Shown: piece after piece, positions 29,307 through 38,047 of the stretch
Numbering within the stretch: the first letter of the stretch is position 1
Layout: the number at the start of each line of letters is the position of its first letter
From: Litorilituus lipolyticus
Lineage (GTDB): Bacteria; Pseudomonadota; Gammaproteobacteria; Enterobacterales; Alteromonadaceae
Assembly (NCBI RefSeq): GCF_006439335.1
Contig: NZ_SAWY01000027.1
Location: 1 to 64,000, forward strand
Direction: 5' to 3'
Length of the DNA stretch: 64,000 nt
Made by a program: the position numbers and the translations under genes
The notes under the pieces: generated by a model
Databases searched by the model: none
Told to the model about the DNA's origin: nothing
What the model saw: only the letters and a program-made list of their open reading frames with translations

Positions 29307-30263
29307 ATGTCATTAAATTTCTTGGATTTTGAGCAGCCCATTGCTGAGTTAGATGCTAAAATTGAAGAGCTTCAACTTGTTAATACAGGTCAAGAGCTTG
29401 ATCTTGATTTAGAAGAGCAAATAGCGCAATTACGTGAAAAAAATAAAGAGCAAATGACAAAAATATTTGCCAATTTAGATCCGTGGCAAACAGCGCGTGT
29501 AGCTCGTCATCCTCAGCGTCCTTACACTTTAGATTATATTCCTCGCATATTTACTGAGTTTGATGAATTAGCTGGCGATCGTGCCTATGCTGATGATAGT
29601 GCTATTGTTGGTGGTACTGCGCGCTTAGATGGACAACCTGTTGTGGTAATAGGTCACCAAAAAGGTCGCTCAACAGCTGAGAAAGTTAAGCGTAATTTTG
29701 GTATGCCAAGACCTGAAGGTTACCGAAAAGCACTTCGTTTAATGGAAATGGCTGAACGTTTCAATATGCCAATTATCACCTTTATTGACACGCCAGGCGC
29801 TTACCCTGGTATTGGTGCTGAAGAGCGTGGTCAAAGTGAAGCAATCGCTAGAAACTTAAAAGTGATGGCTCGTTTAACTGTACCTATTGTGTGTACGGTT
29901 ATTGGTGAAGGTGGATCTGGTGGTGCATTGGCCATTGGTGTTGGTGATCGCGTCAATATGTTGCAATATGCAACGTACTCAGTAATCTCACCAGAAGGTT
30001 GTGCGTCAATCTTATGGAAAACAGCTGAAAAAGCTTCAACAGCGGCTGAAGCTATGGGTATTACCGCATCACGTATTAAAGAGTTAGATTTGATCAATAG
30101 TATCGTTGAAGAGCCTTTAGGCGGTGCACATCGAGACATGGACCAAATGGCAGCCATGTTAAAGCAAGCGATTAAGACAGATTTGAACGATTTAGATGGC
30201 ATGTCTAAAGAAGAGCTCATTGAAAAACGTTATGACAGACTAATGTCATTCGGTTACTGTTAA
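29307..30263 (+). CDS. accA: Acetyl-CoA carboxylase carboxyltransferase subunit alpha
   Basis: With AccD it moves CO2 from biotin on BCCP to acetyl-CoA, the first step of fatty acid synthesis. The 318 residues match E. coli (319). Crotonase-like fold with '[20 protein letters not shown]' near residue 130, '[20 protein letters not shown]' near 157 and '[15 protein letters not shown]' near 200. It ends just before a terminator. Confidence 0.98.
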   Translation: MSLNFLDFEQPIAELDAKIEELQLVNTGQELDLDLEEQIAQLREKNKEQMTKIFANLDPWQTARVARHPQRPYTLDYIPRIFTEFDELAGDRAYADDSAIVGGTARLDGQPVVVIGHQKGRSTAEKVKRNFGMPRPEGYRKALRLMEMAERFNMPIITFIDTPGAYPGIGAEERGQSEAIARNLKVMARLTVPIVCTVIGEGGSGGALAIGVGDRVNMLQYATYSVISPEGCASILWKTAEKASTAAEAMGITASRIKELDLINSIVEEPLGGAHRDMDQMAAMLKQAIKTDLNDLDGMSKEELIEKRYDRLMSFGYC

Positions 30264-30270
30264 GATAATA

Positions 30271-30294
30271 AGGCAGCTCAGGCTGCCTTTTTTC
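30271..30294 (+). terminator. Rho-independent terminator after accA, touching tilS start
   Basis: AGGCAGC at 30271-30277 pairs with GCTGCCT at 30282-30288 around TCAG and runs into six T residues. It starts 7 bp after the accA stop, and its T run ends only about 5 bp before the tilS ATG at 30299. Confidence 0.85.
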
Positions 30295-30298
30295 ATTT

Positions 30299-31693
30299 AT
30301 GGACATTAACTCATCTTTAAAGGCTTTCTTTCACTCGAAACCTAATCACCCAATTGTTATTGCATACAGCGGTGGTGTCGATTCTCAAGTTTTACTTCAT
30401 GCACTATCAAGCTTAAAGCAGCAAAACATATTTGCTAATAATATTATTGTATGTCATGTAAACCATGGCTTAAGTGATAATGCCTTGTATTGGCAATCGT
30501 TTGCTGAAACTCAATGCCAACAGTTAAATGTTGAATTGAAAGTATGCGCGGTAAACGTTAAGGAAAAAGCTCAACATTCCTTAGAAGCCTTAGCGCGAGA
30601 TGCACGATATCAAGCTCTTATTCAGGTTAATCAGCAGCAATCTTATATTGTTACTGGCCATCATAGTGATGATCAGGTCGAAACCTTTTTATTAGCCTTA
30701 AAACGGGGCTCAGGATTAAAAGGTTTATCTGCAATGGCTGAGCAAACAAAGCTACAGCAACATATACTTGTTAGACCATTGCTACAATTTACCCGCGAGC
30801 AAATTATTGCTTATGCTAAGGAGCATAAGCTTGATTGGGTTGAAGATGAATCTAATCAAGATACCAGTTTTGATCGAAACTTTTTGCGCCAAGATATTAT
30901 TCCCCAATTAACTCAGCGTTGGTCTAGCTTTAATCAAACGGTTAACCGCAGTGCAGCGCATTGTGCAGAAGGGCAGTTATTGCTTGATGAGTTAGCCGAG
31001 CAAGATTTAATTGCAAGTAGGAAAAGTGATTTGAGTTTGCGTTTAGCGGCGTTAAGAAACCTTTCTATAGCAAGGTTTAATAACTTAATTCGTTACTTCT
31101 TATCAACTCATCATACTTTGATGCCAACTAGTCAGCAGTTAGGGCAATTAAGACAGCAAATATCAGCTGATGATGATAAAACTCCGCAAGTAAAGTTAGG
31201 GGATAAATATCTCCGTCGCTATAAAGGTGCGCTTTATTTAACACCAGAGTTTAATGATATATCATCGTGGAGTGTATTATTAAACCTGAAACCTTTAGTG
31301 AATTCACATGTAGAGCTTAGCTTACCTGATGGTTTAGGGAGCCTTTATTTTATTGGGCAGTATATTGATAAGCAAAGTGATGATCAGAAAAGAGAAGAAC
31401 AAACAGTCGTATTAACAGGCAAAATGCAACAGGTGAAAGCGCCAAAAGATGGCCAAAAAGTTACGATCAAATTTTCTCATAATAATCCTAAATGTTTACC
31501 TGACTATCGACAGCACTCAAGGGCGTTGAAAAAAGTACTACAAGAATTAAATTTGCCACCTTGGCAAAGGCAAAGAACACCATTTTTATTTTACGATGAG
31601 CAATTAGTTGCGGTAATTGGACATTTTGTTTGCCAAGAGTTTATGGCAAGTCAATCAGAGCAATCAGTTACTGTTTGCTGGCAACAAGATTAG
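30299..31693 (+). CDS. tilS: tRNA(Ile)-lysidine synthase
   Basis: Puts lysine on the wobble cytidine of tRNA-Ile(CAU) so that it reads AUA; ATP-dependent. The PP-loop 'IAYSGGVDSQVLLHAL' lies near residue 20 and 'TGHHSDDQVETFLLALKRGSGL' near 117. The TilS substrate-binding and C-terminal domains follow, with 'RQRTPFLFYDEQLVAVIG' near the end. Length 464 (E. coli 432). No Shine-Dalgarno sequence is visible before the ATG, since the accA terminator occupies that place. Confidence 0.94.
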   Translation: MDINSSLKAFFHSKPNHPIVIAYSGGVDSQVLLHALSSLKQQNIFANNIIVCHVNHGLSDNALYWQSFAETQCQQLNVELKVCAVNVKEKAQHSLEALARDARYQALIQVNQQQSYIVTGHHSDDQVETFLLALKRGSGLKGLSAMAEQTKLQQHILVRPLLQFTREQIIAYAKEHKLDWVEDESNQDTSFDRNFLRQDIIPQLTQRWSSFNQTVNRSAAHCAEGQLLLDELAEQDLIASRKSDLSLRLAALRNLSIARFNNLIRYFLSTHHTLMPTSQQLGQLRQQISADDDKTPQVKLGDKYLRRYKGALYLTPEFNDISSWSVLLNLKPLVNSHVELSLPDGLGSLYFIGQYIDKQSDDQKREEQTVVLTGKMQQVKAPKDGQKVTIKFSHNNPKCLPDYRQHSRALKKVLQELNLPPWQRQRTPFLFYDEQLVAVIGHFVCQEFMASQSEQSVTVCWQQD

Positions 31694-31756
31694 CGGCTAC
31701 CAAAGTTAGTGCCTTTCATTGCGCGAAATTGTTTTATTAAGTTCTGCTATTTGAAT

Positions 31757-31794
31757 AAAAAAACCGCTTGTGAATTACTTCGCAGGCGGTTTTT
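31757..31794. terminator. Bidirectional terminator between tilS and sstT
   Basis: A 12-bp stem with two G-U pairs (31763-31774 with 31779-31790) around TTAC, extended by A and T runs on both sides. It serves the convergent tilS and sstT transcripts. Confidence 0.85.
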
Positions 31795-31829
31795 ATGATT
31801 TATGAGCAGCAATAAATGCTTAGTTTAGC

Positions 31830-33056
31830 TTATTTTGAGGTAATATGATGAGATGCAGCTGCCGAGAAAACCACATCAGTTGAGCTGTTCAGAGCAGTTT
31901 CTGCAGAGTCTTGTATCACTCCAATAATAAAACCGATGGCGACGACTTGCATGGCGACATCGTTAGATATACCAAATAAGCTACAAGCTAACGGAATTAA
32001 TAATAACGAGCCACCAGCAACACCTGATGCACCACAGGCTGAAATGGATGCCACAATGGATAATAAAATGGCTGTCGCAAAGTCCACTTCAATACCTAAG
32101 GTATTTGTTGCTGCTAAGGTTAGTACGGTAATGGTGATGGCAGCACCCGCCATATTAATGGTTGCCCCTAAAGGAATCGAGATAGAGTAAGTATCTTCAT
32201 GTAGATTCAACTTTTTACACAGCGCCATATTGACGGGAATATTTGCAGCAGAGCTACGTGTGAAGAATGCTGTGATACCAGACTCTCTCAAACTTGTAAA
32301 AACCAAAGGGTAAGGGTTTTTCCGAGTAACTAAGTAAACAATTAAAGGATTAATTAATATTGCAATGATCAGCATAGCGCTTAGCAAGACAACAAGTAAC
32401 TGACTGTATTGTGCAATCACGCTAAAGCCTGTTGTTGCTAAGGTATTACTAACTAAACCAAAAATGCCCACAGGGGCAAAACGTATAACAAATCTAACAA
32501 TATCAGAGATGGCATCACTTAAATCTTGTAACATGCTTTTAGAGCTCTCATTGGCTTTCTTAAAAGAAAAACCTAAGCCTAAACCCCAAGCAAGCACGGC
32601 AATAAAATTACCACTTGCAATGGCGGTAATCGGGTTTTCAACTACTTTAAGTAGCACGTTTGATAATACTTCGGTTAAGCCTTGCGGTGGATTAGCACTA
32701 GCAGCTGGAATTTCTAAGGTGAGTGTTGTAGGCATCATAAAGCTTAGGGCAACAGCTACAAACGCTGCCGACAATGTGCCAATTAAGTAAAGGCCAATAA
32801 TAGGCTTTAACTCAGCATCACTGTTTTGTTTTTGATTAGCAATGGAAGAGGCGACTAAAATTAAGACTAAAATCGGAGCTACAGCCTTAAGTGCATTAAC
32901 GAATAAACTCCCAAGTAATGAAAAGCTTTGTGCAGTATCTGGTGAAAAGAAAGCAAGAATACTAGCAAGTATTATGGCAACGAGGATTTGGCTTACAAGG
33001 CTGGTTGAGGTTAGTCTTTTAAAAAGGCCAATTTTTTCAGTAGCTTCAATGGTCAT
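31830..33056 (-). CDS. sstT: Serine/threonine:sodium symporter SstT
   Basis: Inner-membrane Na+-driven uptake of serine and threonine; dicarboxylate/amino acid:cation symporter family. The 408-residue protein has eight to nine hydrophobic segments and two re-entrant loops. Family motifs include '[18 protein letters not shown]' near residue 268, '[17 protein letters not shown]' near 294 and '[20 protein letters not shown]' near 343. It is convergent with tilS and divergent from the PhnA-type gene. Confidence 0.94.
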   Translation of the reverse strand: MTIEATEKIGLFKRLTSTSLVSQILVAIILASILAFFSPDTAQSFSLLGSLFVNALKAVAPILVLILVASSIANQKQNSDAELKPIIGLYLIGTLSAAFVAVALSFMMPTTLTLEIPAASANPPQGLTEVLSNVLLKVVENPITAIASGNFIAVLAWGLGLGFSFKKANESSKSMLQDLSDAISDIVRFVIRFAPVGIFGLVSNTLATTGFSVIAQYSQLLVVLLSAMLIIAILINPLIVYLVTRKNPYPLVFTSLRESGITAFFTRSSAANIPVNMALCKKLNLHEDTYSISIPLGATINMAGAAITITVLTLAATNTLGIEVDFATAILLSIVASISACGASGVAGGSLLLIPLACSLFGISNDVAMQVVAIGFIIGVIQDSAETALNSSTDVVFSAAASHHITSK

Positions 33057-33191
33057 AAGTTTCTAATTTTAATTGTTGTTAAGAATATGAATGAAGATAG
33101 TTTTTCTTATTGTGGCTCACTTGTCTAGCCCATTTCGATAAGCCGAGTGAAATATCTGCTGATTAACGACAAAAGAATAGTACATCTAACT

Positions 33192-33240
33192 TTGTCACTT
33201 TTTTTTTGCAAACAGGTGCGTATAATTGCGCCATAAAATT
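33192..33240 (+). promoter_or_regulatory. Candidate promoter of the PhnA-type gene
   Basis: TATAAT at 33221-33226 is followed by a GC-rich TGCGCC and lies 36 bp before the gene start. A TTGTCA lies at 33192-33197, but the spacer of 23 bp is too long, so a different -35 or an activator may be used. Confidence 0.4.
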
Positions 33241-33261
33241 TCACCCGATTAAGGAATACCA

Positions 33262-33831
33262 ATGGCAACTGAACAAGCACTAAAACAACGCAGTAATTCA
33301 AGCTGTGAATTATGTGGCTCTACAGAAAACTTATCTGTATACCCTGTGCCACCAACAAGTGATTTAAGTGCGCAACAATCAATCTACACTTGCCAAGGGT
33401 GTTTATCACAAATAGAAGGTAAAACTGAGCTAGATGTGAATCACTGGCGCTGTTTAAATGACAGTATGTGGAATCAAGAACCGGCAGTACAAGTCATGTC
33501 ATATCGCTTGCTACATAAGCTTTCTACAGAAAGCTGGGCGCAAGACGCATTAGACATGATCTATCTTGAAGATGAGGTGAGAACTTGGGCTGAGCAAGGT
33601 ATAGCGGCAGAGCAAACAAACGGGCCTACTCGTGATAGTAATGGGGCAGAATTACAAGAAGGTGATAACGTTACCCTCATTAAAGATTTAAAAGTTAAAG
33701 GTGCTAATTTTACTGCAAAGCAAGGGACAATGGTACGTGGTATTTCTTTAACAGATAACCCTGAACATATTGAAGGTAAAGTTAACGGCACGCGAATTGT
33801 TTTAGTAGCTGCCTATTTAAAGAAAGCTTAA
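33262..33831 (+). CDS. PhnA/YjdM-family protein with N-terminal zinc-ribbon-like region
   Basis: A 189-residue protein whose C-terminal 70 residues match YjdM/PhnA ('DSNGAELQEGDNVTLIKDLK' and 'LKVKGANFTAKQGTMVRGI'). The N-terminal part has two CxxC pairs ('SCELCGSTE' and 'YTCQGCLSQ'), likely a zinc ribbon, with a helical segment between the two parts. E. coli YjdM is only 111 residues. Despite the name, this family is not part of the carbon-phosphorus lyase system and its role is unclear. It stands alone with its own promoter. Confidence 0.85.
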   Translation: MATEQALKQRSNSSCELCGSTENLSVYPVPPTSDLSAQQSIYTCQGCLSQIEGKTELDVNHWRCLNDSMWNQEPAVQVMSYRLLHKLSTESWAQDALDMIYLEDEVRTWAEQGIAAEQTNGPTRDSNGAELQEGDNVTLIKDLKVKGANFTAKQGTMVRGISLTDNPEHIEGKVNGTRIVLVAAYLKKA

Positions 33832-33876
33832 TACCAACTTATCAGGTACGGCTTTAATCAGTTAAATCCAACTTGG

Positions 33877-34341
33877 TTAAAGCCAACGTCTTACTCTTTG
33901 ACAATATTCTTCATACTCCTGGCCAAATAACTTTTTTAGCGCACTCTCTTCTGGCTTGATCTGAAAGCGAGTTATATAAAGTACGAAAACAGGCAAAACG
34001 AATATTGATACAGTGTTAGTGGTAAGTAAAGCGATAGCTAGTAAACCAAAAAGCATTGCTAAGTACATAGGGTTTCTTGAAAAGCGATACACGCCAGTGC
34101 AGACAACTTTTGATGCTTTTTCAGGAGTATGAGGATGAAACGTAGTACCATGTTTTTTAAAATCAAGTAATGCATGAACAGCCAAATAAATAGCGGATAA
34201 CAGTAGTATTGCAGGTATATAGAAGTTGTTGAGTAAGGGAAGTTGCTCAGCATAAGAATATTGAGGCAATAGCCAATAGCTTAAGCACATAAGTATAATG
34301 GCTATAATACATTGCACAATAGGGATGATCTTGAGGTCCAT
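33877..34341 (-). CDS. Isoprenylcysteine carboxyl methyltransferase (ICMT)-like membrane protein
   Basis: A 154-residue inner-membrane protein with about four hydrophobic segments. The C-terminal half, 'VCTGVYRFSRNPMYLAMLFG' then 'EEYCQRVRRWL', is the signature of ICMT/PEMT-like methyltransferases, with the cofactor-binding RNPMY. Bacterial substrates are generally unknown. I chose the ATG at 34341, which has GGAG eight bases upstream; the longer frame would need TTG with no such site. It lies just downstream of the fur terminator. Confidence 0.8.
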   Translation of the reverse strand: MDLKIIPIVQCIIAIILMCLSYWLLPQYSYAEQLPLLNNFYIPAILLLSAIYLAVHALLDFKKHGTTFHPHTPEKASKVVCTGVYRFSRNPMYLAMLFGLLAIALLTTNTVSIFVLPVFVLYITRFQIKPEESALKKLFGQEYEEYCQRVRRWL

Positions 34342-34360
34342 CTTCAGTACTCCAAACAAA

Positions 34361-34392
34361 AAAAAGCTAACTAATAATAATTAGTTAGCTTT
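34361..34392 (-). terminator. Rho-independent terminator of fur
   Basis: A perfect 12-bp stem, AAAGCTAACTAA with TTAGTTAGCTTT, around TAATAA. Read leftward it ends in a run of nine T residues. It lies about 65 bp after the fur stop and just before the ICMT-like gene. Confidence 0.87.
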
Positions 34393-34456
34393 ATTAAAGC
34401 AATATAGTGTGTTTTAGTTTTTATTCAGATAAAGCCCTGAAAGAGTGGGCTTATAA

Positions 34457-34900
34457 CTAAAGTGTGCTTTTTCTAAACTCTTCACATGCTACCTTATCTT
34501 CACACTCACCGTAGAGGTATAAACTGTGATTAGTTAAGGTAATATTGTGAGAGTCAGCGATGTCTTTTTGCCTTTGTTCGATAACTTCATCTTCAAACTC
34601 GACAACTTTACCGCACTTTAAGCAAACTAAGTGATCATGATGGCTTTTATGAGCGAGTTCAAATACAGACTTTCCGCCTTCAAAGTGATGACGAGTTACA
34701 ATGCCTGCATCATCAAATTGGTTTAATACTCGGTATACTGTAGCCAAACCAATTTCTTCATTTTGATCTAATAATATTTTATAAACATCTTCTGCACTAA
34801 TGTGTTGGTTATTAGGCTGTTGAAGTATGCTAAGGATTTTTATCCTTGGCAGGGTGATTTTTAACCCAGCTCTTTTTAGCTCTTCGTTTTGATCTGCCAT
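34457..34900 (-). CDS. fur: Ferric uptake regulator Fur
   Basis: Iron-dependent repressor of iron uptake genes. Winged-helix DNA-binding domain (about 1-85) with 'LKITLPRIKILSILQQ' and 'EIGLATVYRVLNQFDDAGI', then the dimerisation and metal domain with 'HKSHHDHLVCLKCGKVVEF' near residue 86. Length 147 (E. coli 148). It follows fldA on the same strand, the usual fldA-fur order. I see no convincing Fur box upstream of it. Confidence 0.97.
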   Translation of the reverse strand: MADQNEELKRAGLKITLPRIKILSILQQPNNQHISAEDVYKILLDQNEEIGLATVYRVLNQFDDAGIVTRHHFEGGKSVFELAHKSHHDHLVCLKCGKVVEFEDEVIEQRQKDIADSHNITLTNHSLYLYGECEDKVACEEFRKSTL

Positions 34901-35020
34901 ATTATTATTCTCTGAAATGATTAAAATTAAAGTAGGAAAAGTATAGGGGGTTCTTTCTCAAGAGAAAAGCATTACTTTCGATTATGGTATTATTTTATAA
35001 ATATATTGCGTAAAAAATAA

Positions 35021-35044
35021 TAAAAGCCCAAAAATGGGCTTTTA
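35021..35044 (-). terminator. Rho-independent terminator of fldA
   Basis: TAAAAGCCCA pairs with TGGGCTTTTA around AAAA. Read leftward it is followed by a T-rich stretch. It lies 35 bp after the fldA stop, so fldA and fur are probably separate transcripts. Confidence 0.85.
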
Positions 35045-35078
35045 TTTGAACAAACTACAGAGCTTTGTTGAGTATAGT

Positions 35079-35603
35079 TTATGCAAACTCAGCTAAACAC
35101 ATTTCATCATTTAACTGGGCTAACCATTTATCAACACGTTCTTCAGTTAACTCGGCTTGTCTATCTTCATCGATACATAAACCAATAAAAGTGTTTTCAT
35201 CAATAAGTGCTTTTGAAGCTTCAAACTCATAACCTTCAGTCGGCCAGTTACCAACCACTATAGCACCGCGTGCTTCAACGATATCGCGCAATGGCTCCAT
35301 AGCGTCACAGAAATACTCAGCATAGTCTTCTTGATCGCCTAAACCGTATATGGCGACTAATTTATCAGTGAAATCAATTTCTTCTAATTCTGGAAGGAAA
35401 TCATCCCAATCGCATTGGTTTTCACCGTAATACCATGTCGGTATACCTAAAATTAATAAATCAAATTCTGCGATTTCTTCTTTAGTACATTTTGCGATGT
35501 CTTTTACGTCAACCATTTGTTTGCCCAGTTTTTTCTGGATCATTTTACCAATAGCTTCTGTATTGCCTGTATCACTGCCGAAGAATAAACCTACGATTGC
35601 CAT
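35079..35603 (-). CDS. fldA: Flavodoxin FldA
   Basis: Small FMN-binding electron carrier. The N-terminal phosphate loop 'FFGSDTGNTEAIGKMIQ' near residue 7 and the FMN-contact loops 'GIPTWYYGENQCDWDDF' and 'YGLGDQEDYAEYFCDAM' define a long-chain flavodoxin. Length 174 (E. coli FldA 176). It lies 32 bp downstream of ybfE, the conserved ybfF/ybfE/fldA/fur neighbourhood. Confidence 0.97.
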   Translation of the reverse strand: MAIVGLFFGSDTGNTEAIGKMIQKKLGKQMVDVKDIAKCTKEEIAEFDLLILGIPTWYYGENQCDWDDFLPELEEIDFTDKLVAIYGLGDQEDYAEYFCDAMEPLRDIVEARGAIVVGNWPTEGYEFEASKALIDENTFIGLCIDEDRQAELTEERVDKWLAQLNDEMCLAEFA

Positions 35604-35635
35604 GAAATTTTACCTTACTTACGAATGATTAATTG

Positions 35636-35917
35636 TTAGTCTTCTTTAGCTGCTAATGATTCTATTAACAACGACTCGATGAGTTCACTACGGCTCATAT
35701 CCTGAGCTTTAGCTAATTTTTCTAACTGTTCAAATAAGCTATGATGAACTTTGAATTCAACACGCTTTAACCCTTTATTCTTGTCTCTTTTAACTTGATT
35801 TCTTTTGTTTATCTTAATCTGAACACTGCGTGAGTGAGGGTTAGTCTTTGGACGCCCAGGACGCTTTTCGTCATTAAATAAATCAATAGTTGTTAAATCA
35901 GATACTTCTTTTGCCAT
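35636..35917 (-). CDS. ybfE: YbfE-type ribbon-helix-helix protein (LexA-regulated family)
   Basis: A 93-residue basic protein. 'DEKRPGRPKTNPHSRSVQI' near residue 14 and 'MSRSELIESLLIESLA' at the end match E. coli YbfE, which belongs to the CopG/RHH-like group and is induced through LexA in E. coli. No LexA box is recognised upstream here. The frame can be extended 10 codons further, but the ATG at 35917 aligns with the E. coli start 'MAKE'. It lies 5 bp after the DUF2788 gene. Confidence 0.9.
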   Translation of the reverse strand: MAKEVSDLTTIDLFNDEKRPGRPKTNPHSRSVQIKINKRNQVKRDKNKGLKRVEFKVHHSLFEQLEKLAKAQDMSRSELIESLLIESLAAKED

Positions 35918-35922
35918 GATGA

Positions 35923-36144
35923 TTAACCAACGCCCTGACTTTCCCAAACGAATTGGATAATGCCTTTAGCGATAAATCCTGCACAACCTAAAAATAAAAC
36001 GAAGTATACGACTACTCGCCCCATTTTTGGTACGTCATTTTTTGTCATTACATCATGAATAGATAAACCAATAAAACCAAAGATAAATAAGAAAAATAAA
36101 TTAAGCCCAATAGCTTCAATAAGTTCTAAATGTTCCGCTAACAT
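35923..36144 (-). CDS. DUF2788 family small membrane protein
   Basis: A 73-residue protein with two hydrophobic segments (about 12-30 and 45-65) separated by 'HDVMTKNDVPKMGR', matching DUF2788. The family is found between ybfF and ybfE in many Alteromonadales and Vibrionales; its function is unknown. The stop lies 5 bp before the ybfE start, so the two are co-translated. Confidence 0.85.
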   Translation of the reverse strand: MLAEHLELIEAIGLNLFFLFIFGFIGLSIHDVMTKNDVPKMGRVVVYFVLFLGCAGFIAKGIIQFVWESQGVG

Positions 36145-36337
36145 GTGTGTTTTGTGCCCATGTAATGAAAGAAAAATGGATAGCTAAAAAAAATTGGCCG
36201 CATTATAGCATATCCTATTCACCATACCATTGGTGGAGCAAATAAAACTTAGAATTCTTATAGATTAACTTTAGCGGTTATTGCTTAATATGGTTTTGAT
36301 CTTTATCAAAGCAAACATCCGTTTAAATAATTACCCT

Positions 36338-37156
36338 TTATTCGCTGTTTAAGAAATTAAGCACTATTTTATTAAAAGCCGTAGTTTTTTCCGCATGGAG
36401 CCAATGACCTGCGCCTTGAATAACTTTGGCTTTACTGGCAGGAAAAAGCTTCACAATAGCTGCTTGGTGCTCTGGTAGAATATAATCAGAGTTGCCACCT
36501 TTTATGAATAAAGTTGGTTTTTCAAAAGTCTGAGCAAAGTGACTATTATCTTGCTCATCTATAGTATTAGCTTGCATTATCTGGCTATAGCACTGGTCTA
36601 TGAAAGCTAAGTTACACTTGAAATAAAACTGCTTTTGCTCATTCATTGCGATATTACGCAACAAAAATTGGCGAACACCTGACTCTTGCACATAGTCACT
36701 TAGCTGATCGTCGGCATCTTTTCTTTTATGCACTTTAGCTAAATCAATGGCTTTAAGGCCATTGATAATTTGTTGATGGTGATTAGGATATTGAATAGGA
36801 GCAATATCAGCGACAACTAATTTATTAATTCTATCACCATGTTCAAGCGCTATTTGCATGGCAATCTTACCGCCCATTGAATGACCAAGAATATGTGCTT
36901 TATTAATAGCTAAATAATCAAGTAAATTGATAACATCTCTAGCTAACACTGAATAATCCATGTCATGCGCGTGAAATGATCCCCCGTGATTCCTTACATC
37001 AATGCTGGTAACGGTAAAATCATGCGCCAGTGTTTTGGCAACCATATTGAGGTTTTCTAAACTGCCAAATAAACCATGAATGAGAATAATATGTTCGCCT
37101 TGACCTACTTGCTGGTAGTTTAGTAATGGCGAGTCTGTTTGTGCAGAAGTAGTCAT
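36338..37156 (-). CDS. ybfF: Alpha/beta hydrolase YbfF
   Basis: Esterase or thioesterase of the alpha/beta hydrolase fold, 272 residues. The oxyanion region is 'LIHGLFGSLENL' near residue 23, the nucleophile serine is in 'ILGHSMGGKIA' near 90, and the catalytic histidine is in 'QGAGHWLHAEK' near 250. E. coli YbfF acts on acyl-CoA and short esters in vitro; the physiological substrate is unknown. It is divergent from seqA, exactly as in E. coli. Confidence 0.92.
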   Translation of the reverse strand: MTTSAQTDSPLLNYQQVGQGEHIILIHGLFGSLENLNMVAKTLAHDFTVTSIDVRNHGGSFHAHDMDYSVLARDVINLLDYLAINKAHILGHSMGGKIAMQIALEHGDRINKLVVADIAPIQYPNHHQQIINGLKAIDLAKVHKRKDADDQLSDYVQESGVRQFLLRNIAMNEQKQFYFKCNLAFIDQCYSQIMQANTIDEQDNSHFAQTFEKPTLFIKGGNSDYILPEHQAAIVKLFPASKAKVIQGAGHWLHAEKTTAFNKIVLNFLNSE

Positions 37157-37468
37157 ATTTGTGCTACATAGAGTTTCTTTTAAAGATTTTCTGCATATTA
37201 CCTCGATTCAAAATGTCGGTCTAGCAAGCTAGGAGGATAAATACAGTACTTAACTTCTATTGCTTTGCAGACGCTTTGAGTTTTTTGGCACTAATTTATT
37301 AAGTTTTGCCATGCGTTAGCGAATGAGTCATCGTAATTCTTTGTGTTAAATTTTCACGTATTGGCCGATAAAAGCTAAATAATTAGAATATTTAGCGGTA
37401 ATTTAGTATGGCAGGATGCGTTAAACCTCAGTATAATTTCGCGCGAAAATTATAAGTTAGGGGTTTTA
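37157..37468. promoter_or_regulatory. Divergent ybfF / seqA intergenic region with candidate seqA promoter
   Basis: A 312-bp gap with no gene. For seqA, TATAAT at 37432-37437 lies 32 bp before the start; the -35 (TGGCAG at 37409) is weak. The -10 is the left arm of a near-perfect inverted repeat, TATAATTT / AAAATTATA around CGCGCG (37432-37454), which could be an operator. No clear ybfF promoter is seen. Confidence 0.45.
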
Positions 37469-38023
37469 ATGAAAAACATCGAGATAGATGAAGAGCTATA
37501 TCAATATATTGCGAGTAATACTCAGTATATTGGTGAAAGTGCATCGGCCATTTTACGCAGGTTATTACAATTAGATGTGACAAAAGTTAAAGATGTTACC
37601 ACTACTAAAATTGTATCAGAACCAAAAGTTGAGCAAGTTACCCCCACTAAAACTGTGCAAGCTGCAACAGAGATAATTGAAGATCAAACCAGTGTTTTTG
37701 ATTTTATCAATAAAGAAGAACTTGCGATGCAGCGAGGTGCTGTAGGGCGTTTTCTACTAATTTTAGCAGCCCTGTATCGCGCTCACCCTAAAGAATTTGA
37801 CGTTGTTACTGATATCAGTGGTCGCGATAGATTGTATTTTGCCCACAGCGAAGAAGAATTGGCCGCAAGTGGTAGTAGTACAAAACCAAGACAAATACCT
37901 GAAAGTCCTTTCTGGGTAATTACTAACTCAAATACTACGCGTAAAAAGATGATGCTTACTAAAGCGGCTTCATCATTGGGGTATAAAGACGTAGAAGTTG
38001 AAAAAATAAGAGAATTACTATAA
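37469..38023 (+). CDS. seqA: Negative modulator of replication initiation SeqA
   Basis: Binds hemimethylated GATC to delay re-initiation at oriC. The N-terminal multimerisation domain '[20 protein letters not shown]' is followed by a flexible linker (about 45-70) and the DNA-binding domain with '[15 protein letters not shown]' and '[13 protein letters not shown]'. Length 184 (E. coli 181). It is followed 24 bp later by pgm, the E. coli order. Its presence implies Dam methylation in this organism. Confidence 0.97.
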   Translation: MKNIEIDEELYQYIASNTQYIGESASAILRRLLQLDVTKVKDVTTTKIVSEPKVEQVTPTKTVQAATEIIEDQTSVFDFINKEELAMQRGAVGRFLLILAALYRAHPKEFDVVTDISGRDRLYFAHSEEELAASGSSTKPRQIPESPFWVITNSNTTRKKMMLTKAASSLGYKDVEVEKIRELL

Positions 38024-38047
38024 CCGTTTATTAAAGGATTAGTTTCA

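Noticed and set aside
142..31700. Prophage, defence island or biosynthetic cluster
   Set aside because: Apart from the left-edge insertion-sequence end, all genes are conserved core genes in the order usual for gammaproteobacteria.
31936..33066. Three plus-strand open frames opposite sstT
   Set aside because: They mirror the hydrophobic codon pattern of sstT, have no ribosome-binding sites, and sstT is clearly the real gene.
34901..35020. Fur box upstream of fur
   Set aside because: The AT-rich gap has no good match to the 19-bp inverted repeat; only short ATAAT-like fragments.
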